From contig OY992839.1 of NCBI GenBank assembly GCA_963921425.1, positions 6,799,409 through 6,863,408 of the forward strand: DNA of 64,000 nt, in the 5' to 3' direction. The notes below the pieces were generated by a model. The model made no database searches. It had not been told where the DNA came from and saw only the letters and a program-made list of their open reading frames with translations. The translations under genes and the position numbers were made by a program. Positions 11,381 to 22,133 of the stretch are shown piece after piece. Position 1 is the first letter of the stretch. Each line of letters starts with the position of its first letter. This DNA comes from Dryas octopetala (taxonomy: Eukaryota > Streptophyta > Magnoliopsida > Rosales > Rosaceae).

Positions 11381-13343
11381 ATGGCTACTCCACTTGGTCT
11401 ACTAGGCCCTCCGGAGCTCCACCAGCCCAACCCCTCCATAAACCTTCCCACCATCCCTATCACAACCAATGAAGAAAACCCTCCATTGGGTAAAGACCAG
11501 AACCAGTCTTCACCCCCACCCTTAAACCCATGCCTTGAATTTTTCTTCAGGGCCACCACATACCCTGATGCCCCACCAGAGACCCCTCCCAAGTACGGGT
11601 ACTCCTACTGGCCGCCACCCAAGGACCAGACCTGCTATGAAGAGGAGGCCTGGAAGCTTGACCCAATCACCACTCTCAAGCTCATATTTTGTCTTAGAAT
11701 GTTATGGAGGCCTAACAAAGAAGCCTTTTACAAAGCTCTTTTGTGGGTGCACAAAAATCACCCTCTAACCCTGTCTTGAATGTCATGGTTTTTGGGGATT
11801 TAGGGTGATTCAAGGAGCTGTTGGGGATTCTGTATAGGGTTTTGCAGGACTCCATAGATGAAGAAGCAAAGAAAAAGAAGGAGAGGGAGACAGAGTACAG
11901 GTGGTGGAAAGGGTGGGAGGAGGAAGAAAGTGATAATGAGGATGAGAAGAAAGAAGAGGCAATATAACGGATATTCGCATTGCTAAGGCTAAAAGTGCAG
12001 TTGAGAGGTACCAAAATGACCCAGAATATCGACACTTACATGATCGAATATCTGAGTTGTTTGCAGAGTTCTTAACATCAGATCTCAAGTTTTTGGAGTC
12101 TGGTGAGATTCAAAGCATCAGTCTTGCCTCCAAATTATGTCCTTTAATTGATTCTTCTTACGACAAAGCAACCCTGATATGCGAAAACATAGCAAGGAGA
12201 GTTTTCCCGCACCATGCCTATGCGGAATACAAAGATGTTGAAGAAACTCATTATGCTTACAGGGTTCGTGCTCGTTTGTGGAAACAAGTACTTAAACCTC
12301 TGCGCAAAGCCTTAGAGTCTTCAGCTGCAAGAAAGATTGTGAAGTACTCATCATCCCAAAACCGTAAGGCCCTGAGTGCTTTGGAAATATACAGGAATAT
12401 TTTCAGGCCTGAGGTTCAGGGTGGAGATGACAAAAAATTACAATTTGAGCTTTACATGCAGATTGTGAACATGCTCTTGCCAAAGAAGAATGTTGTGGAC
12501 ATGGTTGGAAGTTTAAGTCTTAGTGACGGGCTAAAACTTCCTCAAGAAATAGTGGCTTCCTTGGAGAAGAAGGAACAGGGCTGTGATAAAATTGCAGAGC
12601 TTGAATGGCGGAGACTCGTACATGAGTTTTCGAACAAAGGGAAGCTTAGTAATTGTGTTGCCGTTTGTGATATCCTAGAGAGCATGAGAGGGTCAAGAAA
12701 GGAGAAGGCCTGTATTGCAATGGGGTTACTGATTTCGGAACTGAGCGAAAATCCATGGAAAGGAAAGGTTTTCTCATTCAGTGATTTTCCAAGGCTGCAC
12801 AAGATTGAAGGAGACAGTCTTCAGTCCAAATGCGAGTTCGTGAGGCAGAACATAGAGTGTGCTGAGAAAGTGGATTTCCTCAAGATTTACAACCGAGTGT
12901 TGCAGGTTGCCTTGACAGAAAAGCTAAGCAAAGAGAAGATGCCAAAGAGGATTTTTGTGTTCACCTACAAGAATTTCTTGATGGCCTCGAAGAACAATTG
13001 GGTGGGAGATTACAAAGAGGCTTGGACTAATTACAGGAAGAGAGGGTATGCAACTGTGCCAGAGATTGTGTTTTGGAATCTAAAGGATCCCATTGCTGAG
13101 CCAGAAGCCTTTGGTAGCCCAGTGAAGAACCGCAATGGGGGGATCATTATAACTGGATTTTCTAACCTTCTGCTCAGTGTTTTCTTGAAAGGAGAGTCGG
13201 ATTCGAAAACATGTGCAGCTCAGATTTATTCACTTTATGGAACCGATGTGCTGCAAGTTCAGAAAGTTGCTCCTAAAGTAGAGGATGTGATGAAATCTGC
13301 ATTTTTAATAGAAGAATTCAAGAACCTGCTTGTATTGGATTGA
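11381..13343 (+). pseudogene. DUF2828-family gene, copy A, disrupted
   Basis: Same gene as copies B and C, with a conserved promoter and ATG (MATPLGLLGPPEL). The 5' part is open to about 11779, where one T is missing relative to copy C (CTTGAATG against CTTTGAATG). In the following frame a Trp codon has become TGA near 11808, and the frame shifts again near 11966. From about 12057 to 13343 a clean frame of 428 codons covers the C-terminal two thirds, ending FKNLLVLD like the others. The C-terminal region is a von Willebrand A-like fold in this family. As it stands it cannot give a full-length product; an N-terminally short protein from an internal start is conceivable but unsupported. Confidence 0.85.
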
Positions 13344-13666
13344 TGTAAACATCAACATAATGAAACAATTTTTGTTTAGTCAATAATGAATCTTTTAATA
13401 AATTTTGTTTGACCAAGTATGAATCTTTTTGGGGTTTTCTTTTCAATTTAATCAAAAAGGCTATCATCAGCTTCCCTGCCTCTTCTTTTAAGCCATTAAA
13501 ACTGATTTTTTCTAATCCAACAGAGGCTTAGAGGAGAGCAGCTATCCAATTCCCATCTTCTTTCCTCTGTGGCACCACTCTCTTACTTATCTTTGACCTT
13601 TTAAAATTATTTTCTAATTAATTTTTTGAAACATTTTCTGTTTGGACTATATGATTTGGTTTTTTT

Positions 13667-13697
<31 letters not shown>

Positions 13698-14790
13698 GAT
13701 GGTTCCAAGTTTACACAGTTGAAATGCTGTTTTTTATTCTCAGAGTATTTACAAATGAAACAAGTAATTTTCTTTTTTCAACCTCTATCAAGATGATAAT
13801 GATTAATTTACTGGGTAATTCTTTCTTATTTTATAGAAAATGGTGAAAAACTATGTGTATGTATGTAGTTGCTGTGTTTGTTCATTGTTTTAGCCCCTAA
13901 AAACTCAATTAGCTTACTTATTTTGGATAAAGCTCTTGCTTTGTCTCACAACTTCGAATTGCAATTGGGTATCAGTCCTGTATGTGGTATTGGATTGAGG
14001 AGATTTGAGCATCTTTGGTATTTGAATTTGAGTGAGATTTGGATTAGCTTTTCACTGCCTTTTGTGATCTAGATCTGAGTTTGAACTAAAGGTTAGATGC
14101 ACCTAATGGATTGTTGCTAAGATGAAATAAAAAAACCTGGAAGTGTTTGGTGTTTGAACTCAAGCCTGATCAACTGAAAAGACCTTATTGTTTGTTATGT
14201 TTTTTTATCTGCTTGAGCTTATTTTTTTTTTTATTACAAAGGGAGGCCAAGGAAAGAGGCCTAGAGGGGGAGGGGGGGATCGAAACCCGGTGAGGTGGGG
14301 GGCAGCACAACTGCTTGGCCAACTGGCCTACCCCAAGTCCTCTGCTTGAGCTTATTGATTATATATGTTATATTCTAACAAATTTTCAGTTTTGTGTAGG
14401 TCACAGACTTACAAGATTGGTTTTTTTTTTTTTTTACTAGTTCAGATTTAAATCCTTTTTCTATTATAAAGTATAGAGTTTTTCTCAAAACCATCTTGCC
14501 CTTTTGAGTCATGATCCCCACTTGCATATTTGTCTGTGATGCAAATTTATGCTTGTGAAAACAATAGAGCTACAGAGCCATTGAATGAAAGAAAAGAAAA
14601 TAATAACTAGTCACAAGAAACATGAATTTGATACCAAAATCAGCCAAAAATGGCTAGAGATGGAGGGATAGGGAAGCTGTTGATGCCCTTTTTGGTTGAA
14701 TTGGAAAGGAAACCCCATAAAGAATATGATTAAACAAAATTTATTGAAAGATTCATTATCGATGAAACAAAACTTATTACATTATTTTTG
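13344..14790. other. Spacer between DUF2828 copies A and B
   Basis: The two genes converge here. The spacer holds a run of T followed by about 23 G (13663-13699), a SINE (listed separately) and matching 3' flanks of the two genes (TGAATCTTT and AAATTTATTGAAAGATTC). The ORF at 13869-14072 is not convincing. Confidence 0.5.
14208..14356 (-). mobile_element. Short tRNA-derived SINE with 16-bp target duplication
   Basis: The body is 14224-14340 (about 117 bp). Read on the minus strand it has an A-box-like GTAGGCCAGTTGG near its 5' end, a B-box-like GGTTTCGATCC some 40 bp later, and an A-rich tail (the T run at 14224-14232). It is flanked by perfect 16-bp copies of TCTGCTTGAGCTTATT (14208-14223 and 14341-14356). 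Pol III boxes, A tail and a long target duplication together define a SINE. The perfect duplication suggests a recent insertion. Confidence 0.85.
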
Positions 14791-14792
14791 CA

Positions 14793-16928
14793 TCAATCCA
14801 GTACAAGCAGGTTCTTGAACTCTTCTATTGAAACTGCAGGTTTGATCACATCCTCTGCCTTGGGAACAAATTTCAGTACTGACTGTAAATCGATACCATG
14901 AACTGCAGGGATACGAGCTCCAGATGTTGCATAAAACCACTCTCTTCTGAAGAACAAACGGAGCAGATTGTTCGAAAACCCAGTCACAATGAGCCCCCCA
15001 TTTTGGTTGTTCACTGGGTCAGCAATGGCCTTTGGCTCAGCAATGGAGTCCTTAAGATTCCAAAACACAATTTCTGGAACAGTTTCATACCCTTTCTTTC
15101 TGTATGAAGTCCAACCATCCATCTCTGGAAAAGTTTTATACCCTCTCTTTCTGTAATTAGTCAAAGCCTCTTTATAATCTTTCTCCCAATTGTTTTTGGA
15201 GGCTGTCACAAAATCCCTGTATGTGAACACGAAAATCCGCTTGGGCATCTTCTCTTGGCTTAGATTTTCTGTGATGCCAACCTGCAACACTTGGTTGTAA
15301 ATCTTGAGGAAGTCCACTTTCTCACCACACTCTATGTTCTGCCTCATGAACTCGCATTTGGACCGCAGACTGTCTCCTTCAATCTCGTACAGCCTCGGAG
15401 AATCACTGAATGACAAGACCTTTCCTTTCCATGGATCTTCACTCAGCTCCGAAATCAATAACCCCATTGCAATGCAGATCATCTCCTTGCTTGTCCCTCT
15501 CATGCTCTCCGGGATGTCACACACCGCAACACAATTGCCGAGCTTCCCTTGTTTCGAAAACTGTTGGACTAGTCTCCGCCACTGAAGCTCTGCAGTTTCA
15601 TCAGTCTGCCTGCTTTCTTTCTCCAACAAAGCGAGAATTTGGTGAGGAAGTTTCAACCCATCACCAATGCTTAAAGCATTCTTCTTTGGTGGTAACATGT
15701 CCACAGTCTTCATGTAACACTCGAATTGTAACTTGATTTCATCACCACCATTCTGACCTTCATGCATGAGGGCCTTCCTGTATTTTTCCAAAGCAATCAG
15801 GGCCTTCCGGTTTTTGAAAGACGAGTACTTCACAACCTTTCTTGCAGCACACGACTCAAGGGCTTTGCGGAGAGGACTAAGTACTTGTTTCCGCAAACGA
15901 TCACGAACCCTGTAAGCGTAATGAGCTTCTTCAACATTTTTGTACTCCACATAGGCATGGCGCGGAAAAATCCTCCTTGCTATGCTTTCACATATCAGGG
16001 TTTCTCTGTCGTAGAAAGAATCAATTGAAGGACAGAATTTGGCAGCAAGACTGATTTTTTCAACCTCACCAGACTCCAAAAACTTGAGATCTGTTCTTAA
16101 AAACTCTGCAAACAACTCGGATATTCGATCATGTAAGCGTCGATATTCTTGGTCATTTTGGTACCTCTCAACCGCGGTTTTAGCCTTGGCAATGTGAATA
16201 TCTGTTCTTCTCTCTTGTGGTTTCTTGACTCTTTCACATGTCAGAGTTGCTTTGATGTAAGAAGAATCAGTTAAATTACAGAATTTGGCAGCAGCAAAAC
16301 TGATTTGACCCGACTTTAGAAACTTGAGATCTGATGTTAGAATCTGTCTGAACAAGTCAGATATCTTATCACGCAAGAATTCATATTCTCGGTCTTTTGG
16401 GTGAATTTCCTCGTTTTTGTTTTCTTCTATGGAGTCCTGCAAAACCCTGTACAGAATTTCCATCAGCTCGTCGAACCACTCTAAGCTTCCGAAAACAATG
16501 ACATTCAAGGACAAGGTTAGAGGGTGGTTTTTGTGCACCCACAACAGGGCTTCGTAGAAGGCTTCTTCGTTAGGCCTCCCCGCCATTCGAAGACAAAATA
16601 TGAGCTTGAGTGTGGAGCTTGGGTCAAGCTTCCAGGCCTTCTCTTCATAGCAGTACAGTTCCCTGGGCTTCTGTCGCCGCGGCTTGTAGTAGTTGTAATC
16701 GGAAGAGGTCTCTGATGAGGAGGTATCATCATCAGTGTATGTGGTGGCCCTGAAGAAAAATTCAAGGCATGGGTTTAAGGGTGGGGGTGAAAAGTGGTTT
16801 TGGTATTTACCCAGTGGAGGTGGATGGTTTTCTTCATAGGTTGTGATAGGGGTGGTGGTGGGGTGGTTTGTGGAAGGGTTGGGCCGGAAGAGCTCCGGTG
16901 GGCCAAGTATACCATATGGAGGAGCCAT
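14793..16928 (-). CDS. DUF2828-family protein, copy B (711 aa), with internal duplication
   Basis: A single-exon gene of 711 residues. It has a proline-rich N-terminus (MAPPYGILGPPEL), a conserved helical region (AWKLDPSSTLKLIFCLRM, then ALLWVHKNHPLTLS) and a C-terminal von Willebrand A-like domain (NCVAVCDIPESMRG; KRIFVFTYRDF; PEIVFWNLKDS; final FKNLLVLD). Plant DUF2828 proteins have no firm function; the fold is related to TROVE/vWA proteins. It is about 55 residues longer than copy C because a segment of about 80 residues (EFLRDKISDLF...SDLKFL...KAT type) is present twice in tandem, and because a short NYRKRGYKTFPE motif is repeated as SYRKKGYETVPE. The metal-site DxSxS of the vWA domain is DIPES here. 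It lies inverted between copies A and C. Confidence 0.88.
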   Translation of the reverse strand: MAPPYGILGPPELFRPNPSTNHPTTTPITTYEENHPPPLGKYQNHFSPPPLNPCLEFFFRATTYTDDDTSSSETSSDYNYYKPRRQKPRELYCYEEKAWKLDPSSTLKLIFCLRMAGRPNEEAFYEALLWVHKNHPLTLSLNVIVFGSLEWFDELMEILYRVLQDSIEENKNEEIHPKDREYEFLRDKISDLFRQILTSDLKFLKSGQISFAAAKFCNLTDSSYIKATLTCERVKKPQERRTDIHIAKAKTAVERYQNDQEYRRLHDRISELFAEFLRTDLKFLESGEVEKISLAAKFCPSIDSFYDRETLICESIARRIFPRHAYVEYKNVEEAHYAYRVRDRLRKQVLSPLRKALESCAARKVVKYSSFKNRKALIALEKYRKALMHEGQNGGDEIKLQFECYMKTVDMLPPKKNALSIGDGLKLPHQILALLEKESRQTDETAELQWRRLVQQFSKQGKLGNCVAVCDIPESMRGTSKEMICIAMGLLISELSEDPWKGKVLSFSDSPRLYEIEGDSLRSKCEFMRQNIECGEKVDFLKIYNQVLQVGITENLSQEKMPKRIFVFTYRDFVTASKNNWEKDYKEALTNYRKRGYKTFPEMDGWTSYRKKGYETVPEIVFWNLKDSIAEPKAIADPVNNQNGGLIVTGFSNNLLRLFFRREWFYATSGARIPAVHGIDLQSVLKFVPKAEDVIKPAVSIEEFKNLLVLD

Positions 16929-17002
16929 TGATCATTAAGGTAGTGAGAGAGATGGAGAATTGGTTGGGATTGACAGATACATTTCGCCTTGTTTGTGGCA
17001 CA

Positions 17003-17008
17003 TTTATA
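17003..17008 (-). promoter_or_regulatory. TATA box of DUF2828 copy B
   Basis: On the minus strand CCCTATAAATGTGCCAC, about 75 bp before the ATG, within the promoter block shared with copies A and C (GATGCCCAAGAAATTTC just upstream). Confidence 0.65.
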
Positions 17009-17424
17009 GGGTGAAATTTCTTGGGCATCAAGTATTGTTATCACGTTAGTGATTGTATTGTATAAAAACTCATTTGTTTTATATTTATTTTGCTTTTATG
17101 TTACAACTCATGTGATCCTTTCACAAAAAGGAGTATTTGGAAAGTTAATATCAATTTTTTATTGACTATTTCAATCTTTAAAATATTGCTATATTTAGGT
17201 TTATTGTTAGTGGAAGAACTAAATATTTATCTAAATCCTTTTTTTTTTGTGCTACCAAAAAGATGCACTCTATTTAAGATTTGGTTTCAAAAAATTGTAT
17301 CAGCTTAAATTTCAGGTGATTAGAATAAATTAAAAATAAAAGGCAAGACACATCTTGATATTTCTCCAAGCTCAGTTATGTTATCACCTCCAATATTTAC
17401 CTTGATGCCCAAGGAATTTCATAC

Positions 17425-17430
17425 TATAAA
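17425..17430 (+). promoter_or_regulatory. TATA box of DUF2828 copy C
   Basis: ACTATAAAAATGG, preceded by the shared GATGCCCAAGGAATTTC block; about 115 bp before the ATG at 17545. Confidence 0.65.
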
Positions 17431-17544
17431 AATGGACCACAACAATGAAGGCTAATATTTCTCATTCACCCAACAAAATTTCATCCTAGATCTTGCCTTT
17501 GAATCTTATAAAACCAGTCTTGCATATCTCTCACTACCAACTCT

Positions 17545-19515
17545 ATGGCTCCCCCATTTGGTCTACTAGGCCCACCGGAGCTCCGCCGGCCCAACCCCTC
17601 CCTAAACCACCCCACGAGCACCCTTATCACAACCTATGAAGAAAACCATCCACCTCCACTGGGTAAATACCAAAACCACTTTTCACCCCCACCCTTAAAC
17701 CCATGCCTTGAGTTTTTCTTCAGGGCCACCACATACACTGATGATGATACCTCCTCACCAGAGACCCCTCCCAAGTACAGCTACTACTACCGGCCGAAGG
17801 ATCTGAGTAATTATGAAGAAGAGGCCTGGTCCGCCTGGAAGCTTGACCCAATCACCACTCTCAGGCTTATATTTTGTATTAGAATGATGGGGAGGCCTAA
17901 CAAAGAAGGGTTTTACAAAGCCCTGTTGTGGGTGCACAAAAACCACCCTCTAACCCTGTCTTTGAATGTCATGGTTTTTGGGGGTTTTGGGTGGTTCAAG
18001 GAGCTTTTGGGGATTCTTTACAAGGTTTTGCAGGACTCCATTGATGAAGCAAACAAAAAAGAGATCGAAAGAGAGTACGAAGAAAGAAGATACTCAAGAG
18101 TGAAGCAAGAGAAGGCAAAAATTGCTGCAGTAGTTGTGACAACAACAAATGACAATATTGCTAAGGCTAAAATTGCGGTTGAGAGGTACCAAAATGACCC
18201 AGAATATCGATGCTTACATGATCGAATATCAGAGCTGTTTGCAGAGTTTTTAACATCAGATCTCAAGTTTTTGGAGTCTGGTGAGATTGAAAGCATCAGT
18301 TTTGCTGCCAAATTCTGTCCTTCAATTGATTCTTCTTATGACAAAGCAACTCTCATATGTGAAAACATTGCAAAGAAGATGTTTCCACGCCATGTCTACA
18401 TCGAATACAAAGATGTTGAAGAAGCTCATTACGCTTACAGGGTCCGTGATCGTTTGAGGAGACAGGTCCTTAGTCCTCTACGCAAAGCCCTTGAGTCATT
18501 TTCTGCAAGAATAAAGATCAAGAAGTCATCGCTCCAAACCCGTAAGGCCCTGATTGCTTTGGAAAATTACAGGAAGATCTTGAGGCCAGAGAGTGACAAA
18601 GAAAAAAAATTTCAATTTCAGCGGTACATGAAGATTGTGGACTTGATTTTACCAAAGAAGAATATTGACAACATGCTTGAGAATGTAAATAATGGGTTAA
18701 AACTTCCTCACCAAGTAATCGATTCGTTGGAGAAAGAAAATGTGCAGAATGATGAAATTGCAGAGCTTCAATGGCAGAGACTTGTCCGAGAGTTGTCAAG
18801 CAAAGGGAAGCTGAGGAATTGTGTCGCGGTGTGTGACATCCCGGACCAGAGCAGGAGAGGGACATTCAAGGAGATGGTCTGCATTGCAATGGGGTTATTG
18901 ATTTCGGAACTTGGCGAAAATCCATGGAAAGGAATGGTTTTCTCATTCAGTGATTCTCCAAGGCTTCACAGGATTGAAGGACACAATATTGGATCCAAAT
19001 TCGAGTTCATGAAGCAGAACATAGAGTGTGGTGAGAAAGTGGATTTCTTGAAAATTTACAACCAAGTGTTGCAGATTGGCATCACAGAGAAGCAAAGCAA
19101 TTGGAAGATTCCCAAGAGGATTTTTGTGTTCACATACAGGGATTTTGTGACAGCCTCCAAAAACAATTGGGTGGAAGACTATAAAGAGGCTTGGTCTAAT
19201 TACAGAAAAAGAGGGTATGCAAATTTGCCAGAGATTGTGTTTTGGAATCTGAAGGGCTCCATTGGTGTGCCACAGGTGATTTGTAGCCCATTGCAGAAGG
19301 ACCACAAAGTGGGTCTGATTGTAACTGGGTTTTCTAGCATTCTGCTCAGTCTTTTCTTGGAAGGCGAGCCGGATTCGAGATCCTATGCAGCTCAGGTCCT
19401 TGCAGCTTATGGTATAGATGAACTGTCTGTGTTGAAATTTATTCCTAAGGTAGAGGATGTGATGAAATGTGCAATTCCAATAGAAGAGTTGAAGAACCTG
19501 ATTGTATTGGATTGA
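17545..19515 (+). CDS. DUF2828-family protein, copy C (656 aa)
   Basis: An intact single-exon gene and the best reference for the cluster. Proline-rich N-terminus (MAPPFGLLGPPELRRPNPS), helical core (about residues 90-400, with HYAYRVRDRLRRQVLSPLRK), C-terminal vWA-like domain (about 430-656) with NCVAVCDIPDQSRRGT, FSFSDSPRLHRIEG, KRIFVFTYRDFVTAS, PEIVFWNLKGS and terminal LKNLIVLD. In typical plant members the first motif reads DVSGSM; here the serines of the metal site are not in place. Cytosolic/nuclear location likely (no signal peptide or membrane helix seen). Function not known. Confidence 0.9.
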   Translation: MAPPFGLLGPPELRRPNPSLNHPTSTLITTYEENHPPPLGKYQNHFSPPPLNPCLEFFFRATTYTDDDTSSPETPPKYSYYYRPKDLSNYEEEAWSAWKLDPITTLRLIFCIRMMGRPNKEGFYKALLWVHKNHPLTLSLNVMVFGGFGWFKELLGILYKVLQDSIDEANKKEIEREYEERRYSRVKQEKAKIAAVVVTTTNDNIAKAKIAVERYQNDPEYRCLHDRISELFAEFLTSDLKFLESGEIESISFAAKFCPSIDSSYDKATLICENIAKKMFPRHVYIEYKDVEEAHYAYRVRDRLRRQVLSPLRKALESFSARIKIKKSSLQTRKALIALENYRKILRPESDKEKKFQFQRYMKIVDLILPKKNIDNMLENVNNGLKLPHQVIDSLEKENVQNDEIAELQWQRLVRELSSKGKLRNCVAVCDIPDQSRRGTFKEMVCIAMGLLISELGENPWKGMVFSFSDSPRLHRIEGHNIGSKFEFMKQNIECGEKVDFLKIYNQVLQIGITEKQSNWKIPKRIFVFTYRDFVTASKNNWVEDYKEAWSNYRKRGYANLPEIVFWNLKGSIGVPQVICSPLQKDHKVGLIVTGFSSILLSLFLEGEPDSRSYAAQVLAAYGIDELSVLKFIPKVEDVMKCAIPIEELKNLIVLD

Positions 19516-21034
19516 TGTAAACATCAACAAATTGAAGTGAATTTTGAGATAATGCATTGTATATAGTATTCGGACACACCGAGGATTTTGGATCTTTGTT
19601 TGTGTTGTTTGTATTGTTGGCATGGGCCTGGACTATGTAGTTTTAATTTGTGGTTTGGTTTGGCTTGGTTAGTATGGGTTGTGGATGTGTACTTCTTGTT
19701 ACCTCATTTTCATCCAATTCCAGCTTGTTTTCAATACATTTTTTTGTTTAGACCAAAACAAATCGAAAAGGGTATTTGATTTATGCCAACTGTAAATGCT
19801 AGACTTGCTAGTTTGGCGTGTGACTTGCTTTAATCCTCTGTACATGGGTTGTCAATTAGCATATACTTGGTTGCTATTGTGGGGAGAAAGCTAGCTAATT
19901 AAATATTAATTTGTATCAATGTTGACAATGCCCCATTTGCGAATAGAAGCAGTTTTATTTGGTTAGAATAATGATAGTGGTTAAAGTTCATTCCAATGTA
20001 ACAAAAAAAAAAAAAGTTAAAGTTGTACATTATATATTATTGTATGTAACTGTAACATGATATGCGGTATCATAATAGATACAGTATTATCACTCCACAA
20101 TCATTGTCAATACTTGATCAACACATACACCGATTCAGACTTCATTCCAACGTACACACCTTTGTGCATACATCATTGTAAAAAGGCTTAGCTCACTTCC
20201 ATATATACGGTCAAGAAATTTGGTTCAACTTAATTATTTTCTATTAATATTAATTCTTTGTCAAGAAGAAATTTGATTCAACTCACTAATTTCTGCACTC
20301 ACCACATTAATAGATAGTGTGCAGAAATTAGCTGGACAACTCTTTATTACCAAACATTTTCTTGCTTTTTCTGGTTATTTTTTACTGCAATCACATACTT
20401 AAAGAAGTATGAGTCATGTAAAACTCTTCTTTAGTGTTGACATTTTTTCCAACCATCTTAACTTGTTCCATGGATTGTGGTAAGTGATTGTGTCCAAGGA
20501 ACAAATTAGTCCCCATGACATGCATTTTGTTCTGCATCTAAATGTTTTCTTTCCCATGAAGTTTTTCCTTATCTTTGTTTTCCAGCATCTTCATAAAGGT
20601 TTTGGAGTTCTTCCCACCTCCTCCCTTCATAGTAACAGCCTCAAAATTTGAGAAATACACATAGGCTTACTCTAAATTTTGGAATTAAGATTGAGAAAAA
20701 ATTTACATTGATTTTGTTTTTGTGTCCACAATAACATGAGATAAAAGAAAAATTCTGTGCCATTTTTTTTTTTTGGGTGGAAAACTCATTGCCAATTTAT
20801 TTGGGTAGAATATGCAGGTTAGACAAATAAAAAAGATAGAGAAAAATTACAACTAGAGGGTTCATTTGAATTCAGTTTTCAAATTAATTACAATGTGATG
20901 TTCTGTTTCTAGAATTTTTCATTTATCTTGAGTTCTGAAATTCTTTGAAAAAGTTAGTTAGACAAATATACAGTAAACAAAAATTAAAAAAGAAATATAT
21001 GTACCAACTTGCTACTGGTCTTATGGTATTTCTC

Positions 21035-21070
<36 letters not shown>

Positions 21071-22133
21071 GAAGAGGTCACTTCCCCAAGTTAAGAGAAG
21101 GAGTATATGTCTCATTTTAAAGCTAATTCCACTCCCTTTCAAAACATACATGTATTTATAGGTTGATATACATGTATTTTAAATTCTTAATAAAAATAAC
21201 CAGAATTATGATAAACACCCACAAGAACACAATATGTATTTATAATTTCTAAAAATTTTAAGCTGGGGTTCAAAATTAAAATATACTTAATTGTAATTCT
21301 TTCATCTAATTATATATTTTGACTAAGACAAAAAGTTAGGGAATAAAGTGATGGACGTACCCTTAAGTCATGTATCAAATTCCCTTTTTTCTTTTCGTAG
21401 ATGAATTGCCCCCTGTTCTTAAGTGACTTTATATATAATAGCTTTAGAAAACTTATTGACTAAGAAAACAAAATCAAAACAAAGCAAACATGTTTCACAA
21501 AAATATTAAAAACAAAAAGGAAAGTGAAGGAAAAATAATGACCATTAGATAGACTACAAACACACACATCTTAGTAATTAAGTTTGAATTTTAACGTGTG
21601 ATTTGCAAATAGCTGAAGTTTGAATTTTAATGTGTGATTTGCAAGTAACTTAATAGGTTCGGTTGTTTATCATTTTTATGTAACTTATTAGAAAATTAGT
21701 AAATTTGAATATTTACATATAATTTATAAAATTTGAATATTTATATATAATTTGCGAGTATGTAGGTTAATAAATTCGAATGTTTACATGTAATTTACAA
21801 AAATTCAAAAAAATAAGGAGTGGCGAGGAGGTGAGTTGTGACTTGTGAGATTTTTTTGGTTGACCGAAAATAAAGGCAAAAAAAGAAAAAGAAAAAGGGA
21901 GACACTTCATTTTGACGCGGTAGAGTAGAGTATAAAAACAAGATATCATTGATTCATTCCTTGTTTCACATTCAAGTCTTCGCTTTCGTCTCTCTCAGAC
22001 GCGTTTGCTCTCTCTCTCTGAGTCTCTCTGTTTCACATTCCCAACACAGCTGCTACAACTACCCCAACCACGACCTAAAACCCACGACCCGTGACCCACA
22101 ATCGAAGACCCGAAATCCACAACCGGAGACAAA
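19516..22133. other. AT-rich spacer between DUF2828 copy C and PP2C
   Basis: 3' flank of copy C, then AT-rich DNA with an (ATT)n microsatellite (21035-21070) and a small direct repeat (AGTTTGAATTTTAACGTGTG type, 21582-21650). No gene seen until the PP2C promoter. Confidence 0.5.
21931..21938 (+). promoter_or_regulatory. Probable TATA box of PP2C gene
   Basis: GAGTATAAAAACAAG, about 200 bp before the ATG at 22134, followed by a CT-rich leader (CTCTCTCTCTCTGAGTC), a usual plant 5' UTR layout. Confidence 0.5.

Noticed and set aside
13663-13699. T run followed by about 23 G
   Set aside because: Looks like homopolymer slippage or a sequencing/assembly artefact; no structure around it supports a function.
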